A stretch of DNA of 64,000 nucleotides, taken from Amycolatopsis eburnea (lineage in GTDB: Bacteria; Actinomycetota; Actinomycetes; Mycobacteriales; Pseudonocardiaceae). The stretch is taken from assembly GCF_003937945.1 (NCBI RefSeq), contig NZ_RSEC01000058.1:868001-932000 (forward strand), written 5' to 3'. The translations under genes and the position numbers were made by a program. The notes under the pieces are model-generated. The model ran no database searches and had not been told where the DNA came from. It saw only the letters and a list, made by a program, of their open reading frames with translations. This document shows, in pieces, positions 45,287 to 53,579 of this stretch (position 1 is the stretch's first letter; every line of letters begins with the position of its first letter).

Positions 45287-46420
45287 TCAGACGGTCGCGG
45301 GCCGCCGGAGGGACTGGCGGCGAAGGCGGTTGAACAGCTTCGCGTTGTTCAGCGCGAACACCCCCACCGTCTCGCCGTCGCGCTGCCAGGTCGCCACGAA
45401 GGACGAGGACGACGGGTCGCCGTCGACGAAGGAAAGCGTGTCGTCCGGACGGGGGTGCCCGGCCAGCTGCAGCCGCCCCGAATACTGGTCCGACCAGACG
45501 TACCCGCTCGGTTCGTACGTCCGCGAAGTCCGCCCGGCCAGCAGGTTGGCCACCGCGACCGGGGCCTGCTCCGACGCGTTCGTCCAGTGCTCGTGCCGAC
45601 GGCCCCCGTAACGGGCGACATCGCCGACCGCGACCACCTGGGGCAGTGACGTGACCAGTCCCTCGTCGGTGTGGACGCCGTTGCCGACCTTCAACCCGGA
45701 GCCGGCCAGCCACTCCGTCGCCGGGGTCATGCCGACACCGGTGACGACCACGTCGGCCGGGACCAGCGAGCCGTCGGCCAGCTCGACGCCCGCCGGGGAA
45801 AGGCCCGAAACCTGGACGCCGCAACGCAGGTCCGTGCCGTGCTCGGCGTGCAGCCGGGCGCACACCGCGGCCAGCGACGGGCCCAGTACCGGGGCGAGCG
45901 GCGCGGCCAGCGCCTCCAGCACGACCACGTCGAGGCCCAGCGACCGGCACGTCGAGGCCACCTCGGCGCCGATGAACCCGGCCCCGACGACCGCCACGCG
46001 GGCCCCGGGCACCAAGGCCGCGCGCAGGGCGACGGCGTCGTCGAGGGTCCGCAGCACGAACGCGCCCTCGAAGCCCGGCAAGGTGCGCGCCCGGCCGCCG
46101 GTGGCGATGACAACGCCGTCCGCGTGCACCGAGCCGCCGTCCGACAGCAGCACCCGACGCGCCGCGGGCTCCAGCGCCGTCGCGCGCACCCCGAGCCGGA
46201 AGTCCAGGGCCAGCGAGGCGAGGTCGCCGGCGTCGAGCAGCTCCAGGGAAGCGGCGGAAGCCGTGCCGGCGAGGAAGCCCTTCGACAGCGGCGGCCGGTC
46301 GTAGGGCAGGTGCGGCTCCTCGCCGATCAGCACGATCCCGCCGTCGTAGCCCTGCGCGCGCAGCTCCTGCGCGGCGCGGACCCCGGCGAGCGAGGCCCCG
46401 ACGACGGCGATCCGCTTCAC
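45287..46420 (-). CDS. NAD(P)H-dependent ferredoxin reductase (FAD)
   Basis: Flavoprotein reductase of 377 residues that passes electrons from NAD(P)H to the Rieske ferredoxin. FAD motif GASLAGVRAAQELR is near the N-terminus, followed by GEEPHLPYDRPPLSKGFL. NAD motif is VAVVGAGFIGAEVAS, and VVAVGDVARYG closes the FAD site. GTG 46420 overlaps the ferredoxin stop by 4 bp, so both are co-translated. It probably forms the electron-transfer chain for the oxygenase at 52461. A pathway-linked role in betaine demethylation is inferred. Confidence 0.9.
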   Translation of the reverse strand: MKRIAVVGASLAGVRAAQELRAQGYDGGIVLIGEEPHLPYDRPPLSKGFLAGTASAASLELLDAGDLASLALDFRLGVRATALEPAARRVLLSDGGSVHADGVVIATGGRARTLPGFEGAFVLRTLDDAVALRAALVPGARVAVVGAGFIGAEVASTCRSLGLDVVVLEALAAPLAPVLGPSLAAVCARLHAEHGTDLRCGVQVSGLSPAGVELADGSLVPADVVVTGVGMTPATEWLAGSGLKVGNGVHTDEGLVTSLPQVVAVGDVARYGGRRHEHWTNASEQAPVAVANLLAGRTSRTYEPSGYVWSDQYSGRLQLAGHPRPDDTLSFVDGDPSSSSFVATWQRDGETVGVFALNNAKLFNRLRRQSLRRPATV

Positions 46421-46737
46421 GCCGCGTCCTCGCCGGCCACGCCCTGGACGTAGACGACCCCGTCGTCGACGAGGACCGGGTAGGTGCGCACCGGCTCCTT
46501 CGCCGGCAGGCAGGTCGGCATGCCCGTACGCAAGTCGAACAGCGCCGCGTGCAGCGGGCACTCGACGAAGCAGCCTTCGAGCCAGCCGTCGGCGAGCGAG
46601 GCGTCCTGGTGGGTGCACGTGTCGTCGATGGCGTACAGCTCCCCGGCCTCGGTGTGGAACACCGCGATGGCGGGAGCCCCGGGGATCCGGACGGATTCAC
46701 CGGGGGGCAGCTCGTCCACCGTGCACGCGCGAATCAT
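46417..46737 (-). CDS. Rieske [2Fe-2S] ferredoxin
   Basis: Small ferredoxin of 106 residues. The cluster ligands are Cys41 and His43 in CTHQDASL and Cys60 and His63 in CPLHAALFDLRTG. It starts MIRACTVDELPPGESVRI at ATG 46737, with GGAGGCG as ribosome-binding site. It is the electron carrier between the FAD reductase (overlapping downstream gene) and a Rieske oxygenase. The only such oxygenase in the window is at 52461, and both promoters share TGCGCAACT, so they are probably partners. Confidence 0.9.
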   Translation of the reverse strand: MIRACTVDELPPGESVRIPGAPAIAVFHTEAGELYAIDDTCTHQDASLADGWLEGCFVECPLHAALFDLRTGMPTCLPAKEPVRTYPVLVDDGVVYVQGVAGEDAA

Positions 46738-46750
46738 GACGCCTCCGTAT

Positions 46751-46759
46751 AGTTGCGCA
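46751..46759 (-). promoter_or_regulatory. Shared TGCGCAACT motif upstream of the ferredoxin gene
   Basis: Read on the minus strand, TGCGCAACT ends 13 bp before the ferredoxin ATG. The same nine bases in the same orientation lie 21 bp before the oxygenase start (52431-52439). Further inverted GTTGCG/CGCAAC half-sites are at 46752-46757 and 46782-46787. It is a candidate activator or repressor site for both. Confidence 0.5.
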
Positions 46760-46873
46760 TGGGGGAACATCAACTGTGATACGCAACAAAGTCTGAGTCC
46801 CGCGAAGGGCGTCGTCAAGGGGTACGCCGGGGTAGTTTTTCGTTATCCGGTAACGGGTATTCCGGGCACGCCG

Positions 46874-46906
46874 AACGCCCGTACCGAGGATGGCGGTACG
46901 GGCGTT
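46874..46906. terminator. Terminator after the choline dehydrogenase gene
   Basis: Perfect 12-bp arms AACGCCCGTACC (46874-46885) and GGTACGGGCGTT (46895-46906) enclose a 9-nt loop, 12 bp past the BetA stop at 46919. There is no strong U-run, as is usual in actinomycetes. The rest of the 181-bp gap (46738-46918) is the ferredoxin promoter region. Confidence 0.7.
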
Positions 46907-46918
46907 ACGGCGTCCGGG

Positions 46919-48586
46919 CTACTTCGCGGCGGTTTCGCCGTGCCGGTAGAACGGCAGCTTGACCGGGGCGAGCGGGGTGTTGCCGAGGATCAGGTCGGCG
47001 GCCTTCTCGGCGGTCATCATCACCGGCGCGTAGATGTTGCCGTTGGTGATGTAGGGCATCACCGACGCGTCGACCACGCGCAGGCCCTCGGTGCCGTGCA
47101 CGCGCATGGTCTGCGGGTCGACGACGGACTTCTCGTCCACGCCCATCTTGGCCGTGCACGACGGGTGCAGCGCGGTCTCGGCGTCCTTGGCGACCCAGTC
47201 GAGGATCTCCTCGTCCGTCTCGACCGACGGCCCCGGCGAGATCTCCCCGCCGTTGAACGGGTCGAGCGCGGACTGGTTGAGGATCTTCCGCGCCACCCGC
47301 ACGGCCTCGACCCATTCGCGCCGGTCGTTCGGCGTCGACAGGTAGTTGAACCGGATCGCCGGGTGCTCCCGCGGGTCGGTGGACTTGATCTTCACCGAGC
47401 CCCGGGTGTCGGCGTACATCGGGCCGACGTGCACCTGGTAGCCGTGGCCGCCCGTGGGCGACGAACCGTCGTAGCGGATCGCCACCGGCAGGAAGTGGAA
47501 CATCAGGTTCGGGTACTTCACCTCGTCGTTGGACCGGACGAACCCGCCGCCCTCGAAGTGGTTGGTCGCGGCCGGCCCGGACCGCAGGAACAGCCACTGC
47601 GCGCCGATGTAGGGCCGCTTCCACTTCGCCAGCGACGGCTGCATCGACACCGGCTGCTTGCAGGCGTACTGGATGTACACCTCCAGGTGGTCCTGCAGGT
47701 TTTCGCCGACGCCCGGCAGGTCCTTGACGACGTCGATGCCGAGCTTCTCCAGCTCGGCGGCGTTCCCGACGCCGGACAGCTGCAGCAGCTGCGGGCTGTT
47801 AATCGCGCCGCCGCAGAGGATGATCTCCTTGCCGTACACCTCACCCGGCGCGTTGCGGCCCTGGGCGTACTCGACGCCGATCGCGCGCGTGCCGTCGAAG
47901 AGGATCTGCGACACGAACGCGTGCGTCTTCACCGTGAGGTTCGGGCGGTGCATCACCGGGTGCAGGTACGCGCCGGCCGCGGACAGCCGCCGTCCTTTCC
48001 GGACGTTCCGGTCGAACGCAGCGAAGCCTTCCTGCCGGTAGCCGTTGACGTCGTCGGTGCGCGGGTAACCCGCCTGCTCGGCGGCGTCGAAGAAGGCCTG
48101 GAACAACGGGTTCGACGCCGGGCCGCGCTCGAGTTCCAGCGGGCCGTCGTGGCCGCGCCACTGGCCGTCCGGTGCGTCCGCGAGGCAGTTTTCCATGCGG
48201 TTGAAGTACGGCAGGCAGTGCGCGTAGTCCCAAGTGGACATCCCGGGGTCGGCGCCCCAGCGTTCGTAGTCCATCGGGTTGCCGCGCTGGAAGATCATCC
48301 CGTTGATGCTGGACGACCCGCCGAGCACCTTGCCGCGCGCGTGGTAGATGCGACGGCGGTTCATGTACGGCTCGGGTTCGCTGCGGTAGCCCCAGTCGTA
48401 GAACTTCGACCCGATCGGGAACGTCAGCGCGGCCGGCATGTGGATGAAGACGTCCCACTTGTAGTCGGACCGGCCCGCCTCCAGGACGAGGACCTTGTTC
48501 GCCGGGTCGGCCGAGAGCCGGTTCGCCAGCGCGCAGCCCGCCGAGCCACCGCCGACGATGACGAAGTCGTAGGTTTCGGTACTCAT
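46919..48586 (-). CDS. betA: GMC-family choline dehydrogenase
   Basis: FAD-dependent oxidoreductase of 555 residues oxidising choline to betaine aldehyde (and often further). The ADP-binding motif FVIVGGGSAGCALANRLS is near residue 8, with the GMC signatures GKVLGGSSSINGMIFQRGNP (about 80-99) and GAINSPQLLQLSGVG (about 262-276). Catalytic His lies in ETALHPSCTAKMGVD and a second in NGNIYAPVMMTAEKAA. ATG 48586 has AGGAGGACGC. It follows the APC permease by 8 bp and BADH by one gene, a choline-to-betaine operon. Confidence 0.9.
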   Translation of the reverse strand: MSTETYDFVIVGGGSAGCALANRLSADPANKVLVLEAGRSDYKWDVFIHMPAALTFPIGSKFYDWGYRSEPEPYMNRRRIYHARGKVLGGSSSINGMIFQRGNPMDYERWGADPGMSTWDYAHCLPYFNRMENCLADAPDGQWRGHDGPLELERGPASNPLFQAFFDAAEQAGYPRTDDVNGYRQEGFAAFDRNVRKGRRLSAAGAYLHPVMHRPNLTVKTHAFVSQILFDGTRAIGVEYAQGRNAPGEVYGKEIILCGGAINSPQLLQLSGVGNAAELEKLGIDVVKDLPGVGENLQDHLEVYIQYACKQPVSMQPSLAKWKRPYIGAQWLFLRSGPAATNHFEGGGFVRSNDEVKYPNLMFHFLPVAIRYDGSSPTGGHGYQVHVGPMYADTRGSVKIKSTDPREHPAIRFNYLSTPNDRREWVEAVRVARKILNQSALDPFNGGEISPGPSVETDEEILDWVAKDAETALHPSCTAKMGVDEKSVVDPQTMRVHGTEGLRVVDASVMPYITNGNIYAPVMMTAEKAADLILGNTPLAPVKLPFYRHGETAAK

Positions 48587-48594
48587 GCGTCCTC

Positions 48595-50154
48595 CTAGCC
48601 GGGCAAGGTGTCCGGGGCGTTGTCGGGCATGTGCTCGGGGCTCGTGTGCGCGGAGCCCCACGTGCGGCGCCGGATGTAGAGCATGATCGCACCGATGACC
48701 GCGATCAGCCCGGTGACGATCACCGCGCCCCACTGGAAGTACCAGTGGTCGTCGCCGTAGACCTCGGCGCGCGGCCAGATCAGGTTCACCGTCATCCCGG
48801 CGCCGTAGAGCACCGCCACCAGGTTCACCAGCGTGCCCCAGCGGCCCAGCTTGAAGTACGGGCCGTGCCCGGGGCGCGGCCACTGCCCGCGCAGGCGGCG
48901 CAGCAGCATCGGGCCGGTGACCATCAGGTAGGGGATGTAGAACAGGATGATCGCGGTCGAGGTCAGGATGAAGAACGCCCGCTGGTTGCCCAGGTTGATC
49001 AGCAGCACCACGACCGTGAGCCCGCCGGTGATCAGCGCCGGCAGGATCGGCGTCTTCGAGCGCGGCGACACCTTCGCCATCGCGCGGCTGAACGGCAGGC
49101 GGCCGTCGCGGGCCATCGCCCAGGTCATCCGGATGGCCGCGGTCTGCACGGCCAGGCAGCACACGGTGATCGCGATCGCCGAGCAGATCAGGAAGGCGTC
49201 GCCGAGTCCTTCGCCGAGGGTGCTCTTGAGCAGGTAGGGCATGCCGGACGTGCTCAGCTCGTCGGCGTCGATGTTGCCGACCGCCATCATCCCGACCAGC
49301 ATCACCAGGCCGCCGACGATGAACGACGCCGTGAGCGCCCGCAGGATCGCGCGCGGCGCGTGCTTGCGCGGCTGCGTGGTTTCTTCGGCGAGCGAGCCCG
49401 CGGTGTCGAAGCCGTAGAAGACGTACGCGCTCATCAGCGACGCCACCAGGAACGCCCCGAGGTACCCGAGTGAGTGACCGTCACCCGTGCCGTGCGTTTC
49501 GAAGACGACCTGCGGGCCGCGCTTGATGTGGATGGCCAGCGCGATGATCAGCAGGATGACCGCGGACAGCTCCACCGCGACGCCGAAGTTGTTGATCTTC
49601 GCCATCAGCTTGACGCCGATGACGTTCACGATCGTGGCGAACACGACCAGCACCAAAGCCAGGATGATGGCGTTCTGCGCGCCGCCCGGGGCCGACGTCA
49701 GCCCGGCGTCGGAGTCGCTGCCGACGAGCTGGAACACGGTCGAGACCTGCGGCAGGATGATCTGGTAGGCGACCGCGACGGCGCCGGCCGTGACGATCGC
49801 GCCGATGATCATGATCCAGCCGGCCAGCCACGACGTCGCGGGCTTCGCGATCTGTTTCGCCCATTGGTAGACCGACCCGGCCAGCGGGAACTGGCCGGCG
49901 AGCTCGGCGAAGCACAGCGCGACGGCGAGCTGGCCGAGGAAGACCAGCGGCCAGGTCCAGATGAACGCCGGCCCGCCCGAGGCGAAGCCGAAGAAGAAGA
50001 GCTGGAACACGCCGGTCATGATCGAGATGTAGGAGAACCCGGCGGCGAAGCTGGAGAAGGAGCCCAGGGAGCGTTCGAGTTCCTGGCGGTAGCCGAACTT
50101 TTCGAGGTCGGAGCTGTCGTCCGGGGCGGCGTTCGGCTTTTCCTGTGTGGTCAT
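48595..50154 (-). CDS. APC-superfamily amino acid/amine permease
   Basis: Membrane transporter of 519 residues with about 12 predicted helices. N-terminal FGYRQELERSLGSFSSFAAG and the FSYISIMTGVFQLFFFGFAS segment are typical of the bacterial BAT1/GABA-permease-like APC group. It is encoded between betaine-aldehyde dehydrogenase and choline dehydrogenase genes, so its most likely substrate is choline or a related quaternary amine; APC members for such substrates are known. This is inferred from context, not sequence. Confidence 0.8.
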   Translation of the reverse strand: MTTQEKPNAAPDDSSDLEKFGYRQELERSLGSFSSFAAGFSYISIMTGVFQLFFFGFASGGPAFIWTWPLVFLGQLAVALCFAELAGQFPLAGSVYQWAKQIAKPATSWLAGWIMIIGAIVTAGAVAVAYQIILPQVSTVFQLVGSDSDAGLTSAPGGAQNAIILALVLVVFATIVNVIGVKLMAKINNFGVAVELSAVILLIIALAIHIKRGPQVVFETHGTGDGHSLGYLGAFLVASLMSAYVFYGFDTAGSLAEETTQPRKHAPRAILRALTASFIVGGLVMLVGMMAVGNIDADELSTSGMPYLLKSTLGEGLGDAFLICSAIAITVCCLAVQTAAIRMTWAMARDGRLPFSRAMAKVSPRSKTPILPALITGGLTVVVLLINLGNQRAFFILTSTAIILFYIPYLMVTGPMLLRRLRGQWPRPGHGPYFKLGRWGTLVNLVAVLYGAGMTVNLIWPRAEVYGDDHWYFQWGAVIVTGLIAVIGAIMLYIRRRTWGSAHTSPEHMPDNAPDTLPG

Positions 50155-50178
50155 CGTGGCGTCCTCACGTGGTGGGAG

Positions 50179-51645
50179 TCATCCCTTGAACCAGTGCTGC
50201 GGAACGGGATCGATGTTCTGGTAGACGTGCTTGCTCTCCTGGTACTCCGCGAGCCCGGACGGTCCGAGCTCGCGGCCGATGCCGGATCTCCCGTAGCCGC
50301 CCCACTCCGCCTGCGGCAGGTAGGGGTGGTAGTCGTTGATCCACACGGTGCCGTGGCGCAGGGCCCCGGCGACGCGCTGGGCGCGGGACGCGTCCGACGT
50401 CCACACGGCTCCGGCGAGCCCGTACTCGGTGTCGTTGGCCAGCGCGATCGCGTCAGCCTCTTCGGTGAAGCGTTCCACGGTGACGACCGGGCCGAAGACC
50501 TCTTCCCGGACGACCGCCATGTCCCTGGTGCAGTCGGAAAACACGGTGGGGCGCAGGAAAAAGCCCTTTTCGTACTGCGCTCCTTCGGGCCGCTTGCCGC
50601 CCGCCCGGAGCGTGGCGCCTTCCCGGATAGCGCTTTCGATGTAGCCCTCGACCTTGGCGCGGTGCTGCGCCGAGACGAGCGGGCCGGTCTCGGTCGCGGG
50701 GTCGAGACCGTCGCCGACGCGGATCTTGTCGGCGCGCGCGGCGAGGTCCGCGACGAACCGGTCGTGGATCTCGTCCTGCACGATCAGCCGCGCGCCCGCC
50801 GAGCAGACCTGTCCCGAGTGGACGAACGCGGCCATCAGCGCGTAGTCCAGCGCGGTGTCGTAGTCGGCGTCGGCGAACACCACGTTCGGGTTCTTGCCGC
50901 CGAGTTCGAGGGCGACCCGGCGGACGCCCTTCGCGGCGGCGGTCATGATCTTCTCGCCGGTCGCGTAGCCGCCGGTGAAGGAGACGAGGTCCACGGCCGG
51001 GTGCTCGACCATCGCCGCGCCGACGTGGCCCGGCCCGAGCAGCAGGTTGACGACGCCGGCCGGCACGCCGGCTTCTTCCAGCAGGGCGACGAGCTTGATC
51101 GTGGTCAGCGGGGTGACTTCGCTGGGCTTGAGCACCACGGTGTTGCCCGCGGCGAGGGCGGGCGCGACCTTCCAGGACATCTGCAGCAGCGGGTAGTTCC
51201 ACGGCGCGATCAGCGCGCAGACGCCGACGGGCTCGTGCACGATCCGGCTGACGACGCTCGCGCTGCCCGCGTCGACCAGCCGCCCGGCGTCCTTGTCCGC
51301 GAGGTCGGCGTAGTAGCGGAAGACGTTCGTGACGTCGTCGATGTCGATGCGGCCTTCGCCCAGCGTCTTGCCGGTGTCGAGGCTCTCGGTGCGGGCCAGC
51401 TCCTCGCGGTCGCGGACCAGCAGGTCGGCCGTCTTGCGCAGCAGCGCGCCGCGTTCGCCGGCGGTCGTGCGGCGCCACGGGCCCTCGTCGAACGCCCGGC
51501 GGGCGGCGCGGACGGCGGCGTCGACCTCTTCGCGGCCGGCCTCGGCGACGGTCTCGATGACCTCGCCGGTGGCGGGGTTCAGCACGTCGGACCGCGTTCC
51601 GGCCGCGGCGTCCGCCCAGTTCCCGTCGATGTACAGGTCTTTCAT
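50179..51645 (-). CDS. betB: Betaine-aldehyde dehydrogenase
   Basis: NAD(P)-dependent aldehyde dehydrogenase of 488 residues, oxidising betaine aldehyde to glycine betaine. Catalytic Cys281 is in HSGQVCSAGARL, general-base Glu247 in ALELGGKNP, and the cofactor segment is APWNYPLLQMSWKVAPALAA with FTGGYATGE. ATG 51645. It is the first gene of the betB-permease-betA operon and is divergent from a BetI-like TetR gene. Confidence 0.9.
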   Translation of the reverse strand: MKDLYIDGNWADAAAGTRSDVLNPATGEVIETVAEAGREEVDAAVRAARRAFDEGPWRRTTAGERGALLRKTADLLVRDREELARTESLDTGKTLGEGRIDIDDVTNVFRYYADLADKDAGRLVDAGSASVVSRIVHEPVGVCALIAPWNYPLLQMSWKVAPALAAGNTVVLKPSEVTPLTTIKLVALLEEAGVPAGVVNLLLGPGHVGAAMVEHPAVDLVSFTGGYATGEKIMTAAAKGVRRVALELGGKNPNVVFADADYDTALDYALMAAFVHSGQVCSAGARLIVQDEIHDRFVADLAARADKIRVGDGLDPATETGPLVSAQHRAKVEGYIESAIREGATLRAGGKRPEGAQYEKGFFLRPTVFSDCTRDMAVVREEVFGPVVTVERFTEEADAIALANDTEYGLAGAVWTSDASRAQRVAGALRHGTVWINDYHPYLPQAEWGGYGRSGIGRELGPSGLAEYQESKHVYQNIDPVPQHWFKG

Positions 51646-51688
51646 GCGGCCCTTCCCGGATCGGTAGTGGCTGCTCGGTGCCTGGAGT

Positions 51689-51716
51689 GCGTACATTTGT
51701 ACGCGAAGTGTGTACA
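51689..51716. promoter_or_regulatory. BetI-like operator in the betB/TetR divergent promoter
   Basis: GCGTACATTTGTACGC (51689-51704) has perfect 6-bp arms around ATTT, followed by TGTACA (51711-51716), so TGTAC is present twice in the 91-bp gap between betB and the TetR gene. Position and repeats suit autoregulation and betaine-operon control. Confidence 0.55.
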
Positions 51717-51736
51717 GATGTCCACAAGGGGGCTCG

Positions 51737-52321
51737 ATGGCGAAGAGCGAACCCGGCGCGACGCGGCGCCGCGGTCCGAACGACCCCGAACGGCGCGCGC
51801 GGATCGCCAAGGCGGCGATCGAGGTGGTCGCGCAGCGGGGGATCGACGGGGTCACGCACCGGTCGGTGGCGGCGGCGGCCGGTGTCCCGCTCGGCTCGAC
51901 GACCTACCACTTCGCGACGCTGGACGACCTCCTGGAGGTCGCCCTGCACGAGGCCGCCGAGAAGAACGTCCACGCGCTGAAGGAGTGGGAGTCCGCGCTC
52001 CCGCCGGACGCCGACTTCGCCGCGGCGCTCGCCGACCTGGTGATGGGCTACATCAACGAGCAGTACCGCGACACCGTCGTCGAGTACGACCTGTACGTCG
52101 CGGCACTGCACCGGCCCGCGCTGCGCAAGGCGAGCGCGGCCTGGGACGAAGCGCTCATCGCGTTCTTCGGCTCGCGGACCGACCCGCTCACCGGCCGGCT
52201 GCTGGCGGGTTTGTTCTGCGGCCTGCTGATGCAGGCGGCCCTGGCCGACCCGCGCCCGACCCGCGCGGAGATCGAAACACTGTTCCGCCGGGCCATCCAC
52301 GGCCCCACCGCCTGTGGATAA
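51737..52321 (+). CDS. TetR-family regulator (BetI-like)
   Basis: Repressor of 194 residues. The HTH (about 18-62) has ERRARIAKAAIEVVAQRGID and RSVAAAAGVPLGSTTYHF. It is divergent from betB, as BetI usually is from the bet genes, and a TGTAC-based palindrome lies between them; choline responsiveness is likely. ATG 51737 has AAGGGGG upstream. Its TAA stop is part of a 48-bp perfect palindrome. Confidence 0.85.
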   Translation: MAKSEPGATRRRGPNDPERRARIAKAAIEVVAQRGIDGVTHRSVAAAAGVPLGSTTYHFATLDDLLEVALHEAAEKNVHALKEWESALPPDADFAAALADLVMGYINEQYRDTVVEYDLYVAALHRPALRKASAAWDEALIAFFGSRTDPLTGRLLAGLFCGLLMQAALADPRPTRAEIETLFRRAIHGPTACG

Positions 52322-52358
52322 GCGGCACTTTCACGTGAAAGTGCCGCTTATCCACAGG
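52311..52358. repeat. 48-bp perfect palindrome containing the TetR stop and the TTTCACGTGAAA core
   Basis: The 24-bp half-site has no spacer and includes CTGTGGATAAGC at its outer end and GGCACTTTCAC at its centre. The TetR stop codon (52319-52321) lies in the left half. The core is shared with 44731 and 59738. A cruciform or termination hairpin is likely, and the palindrome belongs to the 139-bp gap before the oxygenase gene. Confidence 0.8.
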
Positions 52359-52395
52359 GGCCGGACAGCGTATTGACAGGCGTGCGGGGCGGCAG

Positions 52396-52439
52396 TCACT
52401 CTGTTTCGGAGTGAGCAACTAGACGCGTTCTGCGCAACT
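52396..52439 (+). promoter_or_regulatory. Candidate promoter/operator region of the Rieske oxygenase gene
   Basis: TCACTC (52396-52401) and GAGTGA (52409-52414) form an inverted repeat with a 7-nt spacer. TGCGCAACT (52431-52439), shared with the ferredoxin promoter, follows after GCAACT (52415-52420). Both are upstream of the GTG at 52461. Confidence 0.45.
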
Positions 52440-52460
52440 CCCGCGGAGAGGACCACGCCG

Positions 52461-53579
52461 GTGACCGCAATCGATCTCCCGCCGAGCCTGCTCGCCACGT
52501 TGCCCGGCAGCTCCTACACCGACCCGGCGATCTTCGCGCTGGAACAGGCGAAGATCTTCGAGGCGGACTGGTTCTGCGCCGTGCGCAGCGCCGACCTGGC
52601 CGGACCCGGGGCGTTCGAAACCGTCCAGGTCGGCAAGGAGAGCGTCCTCGTCTCCCGGGGCCGCGACGGCAAGCTCACCGCGTTCCTCAACGTCTGCCGC
52701 CACCGCGGCGCCCGGCTCTGCACGGCCGAGAGCGGCACGGTCAAGCGCGCCTTCCAGTGCCCGTACCACGCCTGGACGTACGGCCTCGACGGCAAGCTCG
52801 TCGCCGCGCCGAACCTCACCGGGATGCCGGACGTCGACCGGACCGAGTTCGGCCTCACGAAGGTGCACCTGCGCGAATGGCTCGGCTACGCCTGGGTCTG
52901 CCTGGCCGACGAGCCGCCGTCGTTCGAGGAGACCGTCGTCGGCGCCGTCACCGAGCGCCTCGGCGGGCCGACCGAGATCGACGCCTACGGCATCGACGGC
53001 CTCGCGCTGGGCAAGCGCATCGAGTACGACGTGAAGGCGAACTGGAAGCAGATCATCGAGAACTTCATGGAGTGCTACCACTGCGCGACGATCCACCCGG
53101 AGCTCACCGAGGTGCTCCCGGAGTTCGCCGACGGGTACGCCGCGCAGTACTACGTCGGCCACGGCGCCGAGTTCGGCGGCGAGATCAAGGGCTTCACGAT
53201 CGACGGCAGCGAGGGCGTCGACCGGCTGCCCGGGGTCACCGAAGCCCAGGACCGCAAGTACTACGCGATCACCATCAAGCCGGGTGTCTTCGTCAACCTG
53301 GTGCCGGACCACGTCATCGTCCACCGGATGTTCCCGCTGGCCCCGGACCGGACGCTGGTGCGCTGCGACTGGCTGTACCTGCCGGAGGTGGTCGAGTCCG
53401 GGCGCGACCTGACCCGCTCGGTCGAGCTGTTCCACCGCGTCAACCTGCAGGACTTCGAGGCGTGCGAACGCTGCCAGCTCGCCATGGACTCGCGCTCCTA
53501 CGTCAACGGCGGCGTGCTCGTGCCCAGCGAGCACCACATCGGCGCCTTCCACGACTGGGTCCGGGCGAGGCTGGCTTAG
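52461..53579 (+). CDS. Rieske oxygenase alpha subunit, probable glycine betaine demethylase (GbcA-like)
   Basis: 372-residue non-heme iron oxygenase. Rieske cluster ligands are Cys79/His81 (CRHRGA) and Cys100/His103 (CPYHAW). The mononuclear iron site is in NFMECYHCATIHPEL, with His207 and His212. GTG 52461 follows GAGAGGA. Its gene neighbourhood links choline-to-betaine enzymes on one side and the dimethylglycine/sarcosine operon on the other, which fits glycine betaine demethylation to dimethylglycine plus formaldehyde. Carnitine or stachydrine cannot be ruled out. Its stop interlocks with that of the convergent GntR gene by 4 bp. Confidence 0.85.
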   Translation: MTAIDLPPSLLATLPGSSYTDPAIFALEQAKIFEADWFCAVRSADLAGPGAFETVQVGKESVLVSRGRDGKLTAFLNVCRHRGARLCTAESGTVKRAFQCPYHAWTYGLDGKLVAAPNLTGMPDVDRTEFGLTKVHLREWLGYAWVCLADEPPSFEETVVGAVTERLGGPTEIDAYGIDGLALGKRIEYDVKANWKQIIENFMECYHCATIHPELTEVLPEFADGYAAQYYVGHGAEFGGEIKGFTIDGSEGVDRLPGVTEAQDRKYYAITIKPGVFVNLVPDHVIVHRMFPLAPDRTLVRCDWLYLPEVVESGRDLTRSVELFHRVNLQDFEACERCQLAMDSRSYVNGGVLVPSEHHIGAFHDWVRARLA

